DNA of 64,000 nucleotides from Parasegetibacter sp. NRK P23 (GTDB lineage Bacteria > Bacteroidota > Bacteroidia > Chitinophagales > Chitinophagaceae), in contig NZ_JAMDLG010000001.1 in the NCBI RefSeq assembly GCF_023721715.1, positions 437,889 through 501,888 on the forward strand, given 5' to 3'. The notes under the pieces are model-generated. The model had not been told where the DNA came from. It did not search any database and was given only the letters and a program-made list of their open reading frames with translations. Positions 59,947 to 64,000 of the stretch are shown here, in pieces. Both the position numbers and the translations under genes were made by a program. Numbering within the stretch: the stretch's first letter is position 1; each line of letters starts with the position of its first letter.

Positions 59947-60912
59947 ATGAAACTGGCAAAATCGGTCATACAGGAAGAACTGAAAGTGTTCGAAAAGGAG
60001 TTTGAGCTCGCGGTTAAAAGCAGGATCGCGCTGTTAGACAGGATCATGCAGTATATCGTAAAACGGAAAGGTAAGCAACTCCGGCCAATGTTTGTACTAT
60101 TATCTGCCAAACTCTGTGGAGAAGTTACCCCAGCCGGTTACCGCGCCGCTTCCCTGGTGGAACTCCTCCATACCGCAACCCTGGTACACGATGATGTGGT
60201 AGACGATTCCATGGAAAGAAGGGGCTTTTTCTCTATTAACGCATTGTGGAAGAACAAGATAGCTGTGCTGGTAGGAGATTATTTGTTATCGAAAGGGTTA
60301 CTGCTTTCCCTGGATAACCACGATTTCCGGGTGCTGCAAATCCTCTCCGAAGCCGTCCGGAAAATGAGTGAGGGAGAACTTCTTCAAATGGAAAAAGCCA
60401 GGAACCTCAACCTCCGGGAAGACATTTATTTCGAAATTATCACCAATAAAACCGCTTCCCTCCTTGCCTCCTCCTGCGCCGCAGGCGCCTACTCTTCTTC
60501 TGGTGGAGACGAAGCCCTTACCGATAGGATGCGGGCCTTCGGGGAAAAAGTTGGCATCGCCTTCCAGATCAAAGACGACCTTTTCGATTACGGAAAAGAA
60601 GATGTGGGCAAACCTACCGGGAACGACATCAAGGAAAAAAAACTCACTTTACCCCTTATTTATACGCTAAATACCGTTGCGCCTGCCCTTCGGAAAGAAC
60701 TGATTTACCTGATCAAGAACCATAATACCGACCGGGAAAAAGTGGATTATATCATGAAAGTGGTGCAGGAATCAGGAGGAATAGCGTACGCCGCAAAAAA
60801 AATGCAACAATACCGGGACGAGGCACTCGCATTGTTGCATTTATTCCCCAAATCGGATGTACGGGATGCACTGGAAGAATTGGTCAGGTATACAACTGAT
60901 CGTTCCTATTGA
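59947..60912 (+). CDS. Long-chain polyprenyl diphosphate synthase
   Basis: 321 aa. Adds isopentenyl units to an allylic diphosphate. First Asp-rich motif VELLHTATLVHDDVVDDSMERRG, second GIAFQIKDDLFDYGKEDVGKPTGNDIKEKK. The small residues ahead of the first motif (HTATLVHDD) suggest a long product (C35-C40), as used for the menaquinone side chain; no farnesyl synthase features. This fits the mqnB/mqnD genes in the window. It is divergent from the OmpA gene. Confidence 0.93.
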   Translation: MKLAKSVIQEELKVFEKEFELAVKSRIALLDRIMQYIVKRKGKQLRPMFVLLSAKLCGEVTPAGYRAASLVELLHTATLVHDDVVDDSMERRGFFSINALWKNKIAVLVGDYLLSKGLLLSLDNHDFRVLQILSEAVRKMSEGELLQMEKARNLNLREDIYFEIITNKTASLLASSCAAGAYSSSGGDEALTDRMRAFGEKVGIAFQIKDDLFDYGKEDVGKPTGNDIKEKKLTLPLIYTLNTVAPALRKELIYLIKNHNTDREKVDYIMKVVQESGGIAYAAKKMQQYRDEALALLHLFPKSDVRDALEELVRYTTDRSY

Positions 60913-60948
60913 TTAAATTTTTATCCTTCCGGTAGCTGTAAATAATAA

Positions 60949-60973
60949 CAGCGACCATTAAAAATGGCCGCTG
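60949..60973. terminator. Hairpin between the convergent polyprenyl synthase and htpG genes
   Basis: CAGCGACCATT (60949-60959) pairs with AATGGCCGCTG (60963-60973) with a single internal mismatch (G-U on the minus strand). No long T tract on either side, so termination is probable from position but not certain. Confidence 0.45.
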
Positions 60974-60996
60974 CGCTATTAGTTATACCAATTTAT

Positions 60997-62820
60997 TTAT
61001 TGTTTCCCCATTAACTCCACACTCCTGTTGATGAATGCGGTCAGGTCGTTGCCTTTCAGCAATCCCTGCGACAGCAGGGCCAGATCAGCCAGGTTACGCA
61101 CTTGCTTTTCTTTTACCGGAACCTGCTCCTCGGCAAGTATCTGCTGGTAAATCGGGTGGTTCCCGTTCACCGTGAGGGTTACTTCATCTGGCATGGCAGC
61201 GTAGAATCCACCCATTTGTCCGTTAATGGCGGCCATATCTTTCATACGACGCATAAACTCGGGACGGGTGGCAACAACGGGCGCTGATTCTGGAGAAAGT
61301 CCTTTTACTTCAACGGAAACATGGAGCTGGTCCAGTTTCAGGTCGAAAAGGGATTTCAGTTGGGCAGATTGCTCTTCGGTCAAAACTGAAGCATTCCCTT
61401 CAGACTTGTCAACCAGGTTATCGGCGATATCCGAATCCACCCGGGTGAACGTGACATCGTTCCATTTCATCTCCATATTGTTGATGAAAGCGGCATCCAC
61501 AATGGTCTCCATTTTCACCACGATATAGCCTTTGGCTTTGGCGGCCTGGATATAACTGTCTTGCTGAACCGGGCTGGTGGTATAAAGGATCACGGTTTTA
61601 CCTTCTTTGTTTTTCTGAAGGGTTTCCGCAGCCATTTTATATTCTTCCAGCGTGTAAAATTTCTCGTTGTCCACATCCTGTAACACATGGAACTTCGCGG
61701 CTTTGTCGAGGAACTTATCGTCGGTCATCATGCCGTACTTCACGAATAGTCCGATGTGTCCCCATTTCTCTTCAAATTCCTTACGGTCTTTGTTGAACAT
61801 TTCCTCTAGCTTATCGGCCACTTTCTTCGTGATGTGGTTGTTGATCTTCCGTACATTGGGATCGCCCTGGAGGTAACTGCGGCTCACGTTCAATGGGATG
61901 TCCGGGGAGTCGATCACCCCATGCAGCAGCATCAGGAATTCCGGTACGATGTCCTTCACCTCATCGGTCACGAAAACCTGGTTGGAATAAAGTTGGATCT
62001 TATCTTTCTGAATTTCGTAGCTCTGCTTGATTTTGGGGAAATAAAGAATACCAGTTAAGTTAAACGGATAATCCACATTGAGGTGGATCCAGAACAACGG
62101 CGGTTCTCCGAAGGGATAAAGTTCCCTGTAAAAATTCTGGTAATCTTCTGTGGTAAGGTCTGAAGGTTTGCGTGTCCAAGCCGGTTGAATATTGTTGATT
62201 TGCTTTTCTTCAAAGAAGATCGGCACCGGCAGGAACTTACAGAACTTTTCGAGGATGCTGCGGATGCGCCCTGCTTCCAGGAACTCTTCGCTTTCTTCGT
62301 TGATGTGCATCACGATGTCGGTTCCGCGGAATTCTCTTTGTGTAGGCTCCAATGTATATTCGGGGCTTCCGTCACAACTCCATTTCACCGCTTCCGCTCC
62401 TTCCCTGAAACTCTGGGTAATCACATCCACGTGCTTACTCACCATGAAGGAGGAGTAGAAACCAAGTCCGAAATGGCCGATGATATTGGCTTCGTTCTGC
62501 CCTTTGTATTTGTTGAGGAATTCTTCAGCGCCGCTGAAAGCCACCTGGTTAATGTACCTGTCCACCTCTTCGGCGGTCATGCCCACACCCCGGTCGGAGA
62601 TCGTGAGTGTTTTGGCTTCGGTATCAATTTTAACGTCGATGCGCAATTCACCCAGTTCACCTTTCGCCTCGCCAATGGAGGAAAGGGTTTTGAGTTTCTG
62701 GGTAGCGTCTACCGCGTTACTAACGAGTTCCCGCACGAAAATTTCGTGGTCGCTGTACAGGAACTTTTTAATGATAGGAAAAATGTTCTCGGTTTGAACC
62801 CGGATCGCACCTTTTTGCAT
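60997..62820 (-). CDS. htpG: Molecular chaperone HtpG (Hsp90)
   Basis: 607 aa. N-terminal GHKL ATPase: ELVSNAVDATQKL, LTISDRGVGMTAEEV, IIGHFGLGFYSSFMV; then the middle domain (PLFWIHLNVDYPFNLTGILYFPKI; GVIDSPDIPLNVSRSYLQGD) and the dimerisation domain at the C-terminus (ESAPVVATRPEFMRRMKDMAAI). The C-terminal MEEVD of eukaryotic Hsp90 is absent, as in bacteria. Single minus-strand gene; 80 nt upstream separates it from the cysteine desulfurase stop. Confidence 0.97.
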   Translation of the reverse strand: MQKGAIRVQTENIFPIIKKFLYSDHEIFVRELVSNAVDATQKLKTLSSIGEAKGELGELRIDVKIDTEAKTLTISDRGVGMTAEEVDRYINQVAFSGAEEFLNKYKGQNEANIIGHFGLGFYSSFMVSKHVDVITQSFREGAEAVKWSCDGSPEYTLEPTQREFRGTDIVMHINEESEEFLEAGRIRSILEKFCKFLPVPIFFEEKQINNIQPAWTRKPSDLTTEDYQNFYRELYPFGEPPLFWIHLNVDYPFNLTGILYFPKIKQSYEIQKDKIQLYSNQVFVTDEVKDIVPEFLMLLHGVIDSPDIPLNVSRSYLQGDPNVRKINNHITKKVADKLEEMFNKDRKEFEEKWGHIGLFVKYGMMTDDKFLDKAAKFHVLQDVDNEKFYTLEEYKMAAETLQKNKEGKTVILYTTSPVQQDSYIQAAKAKGYIVVKMETIVDAAFINNMEMKWNDVTFTRVDSDIADNLVDKSEGNASVLTEEQSAQLKSLFDLKLDQLHVSVEVKGLSPESAPVVATRPEFMRRMKDMAAINGQMGGFYAAMPDEVTLTVNGNHPIYQQILAEEQVPVKEKQVRNLADLALLSQGLLKGNDLTAFINRSVELMGKQ

Positions 62821-62900
62821 AGCAACGATATTTTTTTGACCCTTCGGGGTTCAAAGAAAGTGCCAGCAGGGGCGAAACTGCCAAATTTGCGGAACTACAG

Positions 62901-64000
62901 TTAAATAAGGTCTTTCAGACGGTCAACAACCTGGTCGATCTCTTCCTTCGTGTTATTTTTACTGAAAGAGAAGCGCACGGTAACCTGGTTGGGGTTGTTG
63001 TTGATGGCCCTGATAACGTGAGATCCCTGCTCCGCGCCGGAAGTACAGGCACTGCCGCCGGAAGCGCAGATGTTGTTGATATCAAGGTTGAAAAGCAGTA
63101 ATTCTGACTTCTCTGTTTTAGGAAAGCTCACGCTCAGCACGGTGTACAGACTTCTACCCACCGGATCGCCGTTAAAGCCCACGCCTTTCACGTGTTTCTT
63201 CAATTGCTCCATCATGTAGAACTTCAGTTCCTGAATGTAGGCGCTTTCCTGTTCAAAATTATCCATCGCCATTTCCAGCGCACGTGCGAACCCCACGATA
63301 CCGTAAAGGTTTTCGGTACCCGCGCGCATATTTCTTTCCTGGGAACCGCCGTGGATGAACGGCTTGATTTTCACATTCTCGTTCACATAAAGCAGTCCCA
63401 CACCTTTGGGACCATGGAACTTATGTCCGGCGCCGGTGATGAAATGCACGGGTGTATTCCTGAGATCGAAGGGATAGTGCCCTACCGTTTGAACGGTATC
63501 GCTGTGGAATATGGCGCTGTACATTTTACAGAGATTACCCACCGCATGAAGGTCAAGTATATTACCAATCTCGTTGTTGGCGTGCATCAGCGTAACCAGG
63601 CATTTTTCTTCGCTGGAAGCGAGTATCCTTTCGAGGTCCTCCAGGTCCACATGACCATTAGGAAGCAACTTTACATAAGAAAGTGCCGCCTCACCTGCAT
63701 GGTAGAGGTGTTCAACGGTATGCAGAGTGGCATGGTGTTCAATGGGAGAAGTAATGATATGCCTGCAATTCAGGTCACGAACGGCGGAACCTATCGCGGT
63801 ATTGGAACTCTCGGTGCCACCGCTGGTAAAGAAAATTTCCGCCGGGTGAGCATGCAACAGTTTTGCTACGGATTTACGGGCGTTTTCCACGGCCAGACGG
63901 CTTTCCCTTCCATAAGAATAAATAGAAGAAGGATTACCGAATTTCTCTGTGAGATACGGCATCATGGCGTCCAGTACGTTCGGGTCCAATGAAGTGGTGG
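62901..64000 (-). CDS. Cysteine desulfurase, partial at right edge
   Basis: The frame is open to the window edge and reads TTSLDPNVLDAMMPYLTEKFGNPSS, the usual IscS/NifS opening (normally DNAATTPLDPxV) just missing its first several residues, so the start is outside. PLP lysine in ITGAGHKFHGPKGVGLLY, catalytic Cys in ASGGSACTSGAEQGSHVI, EHHATLHTVEHL and GTESSNTAI blocks. It makes persulfide sulfur from cysteine for iron-sulfur clusters and tRNA thiolation. The short Cys loop and the sequence SGSACTSG suggest the NifS/IscS class rather than SufS. Confidence 0.93.
   Translation of the reverse strand, partial: TTSLDPNVLDAMMPYLTEKFGNPSSIYSYGRESRLAVENARKSVAKLLHAHPAEIFFTSGGTESSNTAIGSAVRDLNCRHIITSPIEHHATLHTVEHLYHAGEAALSYVKLLPNGHVDLEDLERILASSEEKCLVTLMHANNEIGNILDLHAVGNLCKMYSAIFHSDTVQTVGHYPFDLRNTPVHFITGAGHKFHGPKGVGLLYVNENVKIKPFIHGGSQERNMRAGTENLYGIVGFARALEMAMDNFEQESAYIQELKFYMMEQLKKHVKGVGFNGDPVGRSLYTVLSVSFPKTEKSELLLFNLDINNICASGGSACTSGAEQGSHVIRAINNNPNQVTVRFSFSKNNTKEEIDQVVDRLKDLI

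Noticed and set aside
62901-63989. Complete cysteine desulfurase starting at the TTG at 63989
   Set aside because: The frame continues to the edge as TTSLDPNV, the usual family N-terminus, so the true start is outside the window.
1-64000. CRISPR array, prophage, integron or restriction-modification system
   Set aside because: No regularly spaced repeats, cas genes, phage structural genes, integrase or methyltransferase/endonuclease genes were found.

Overview
This window is a gene-dense stretch of a Bacteroidota chromosome, most likely from the Chitinophagaceae or a close relative. I infer this from the gene content: SprA and two proteins with type B sorting domains of the type IX secretion system (T9SS), a fused alpha/beta E1 dehydrogenase, DUF4835, DUF4296, DUF6728 and DUF3467 proteins, the futalosine route to menaquinone (mqnB, mqnD), and promoters of the Bacteroidota form TTTG/TTG-N19-21-TAnnTTTG. 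I see no rRNA, tRNA, CRISPR array, intact insertion sequence or prophage.

Layout. 1-9.6 kb: an XRE/S24 regulator cut by the left edge and divergent from surE; lpxB; a transposase-derived protein that appears to have lost its catalytic residues; the fused E1 dehydrogenase; then a minus-strand run of FAH-family hydrolase, pth, rplY and prs. 9.6-14 kb: a radC-family gene, DUF3467, and an envelope pair (predicted outer-membrane protein plus a helix-hairpin-helix/beta-barrel protein). 14-23 kb: folD, queE, a PorE-like OmpA protein, dprA, guaB, lnt and a hydrolase. 23-36.4 kb: two tandem T9SS cargo proteins, an SDR, and the giant sprA translocon gene behind ruvA. 37-45 kb: fabH, a trans-sulfuration-type PLP enzyme, a GNAT, fabD, folE, two 6-pyruvoyltetrahydropterin synthase paralogues, mqnB-mqnD and a photolyase.

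45-52 kb is the most unusual part. It is a signalling island with three NarL/FixJ response regulators, one small histidine kinase, two multi-pass membrane proteins and an unrecognised 134-aa soluble protein. They are arranged around two long AT-rich intergenic regions full of inverted repeats. This is my best candidate for an undescribed system.

52-64 kb: a CoA-transferase operon split by an unknown helical protein with a DDIDD motif; a minus-strand envelope/housekeeping operon (bamD-rpoZ-coaBC-DUF4835-DUF4296); an abundant-looking OmpA-family protein; a long-chain polyprenyl diphosphate synthase (plausibly feeding menaquinone); htpG; and a cysteine desulfurase cut by the right edge.

Functional threads: outer-membrane biogenesis and T9SS export (lpxB, lnt, bamD, sprA, PorE-like protein and cargo), folate/pterin/7-deazaguanine metabolism (folD, folE, two PTPS, queE), menaquinone (mqnB, mqnD, polyprenyl synthase), and DNA uptake or repair (dprA, radC, ruvA, photolyase).
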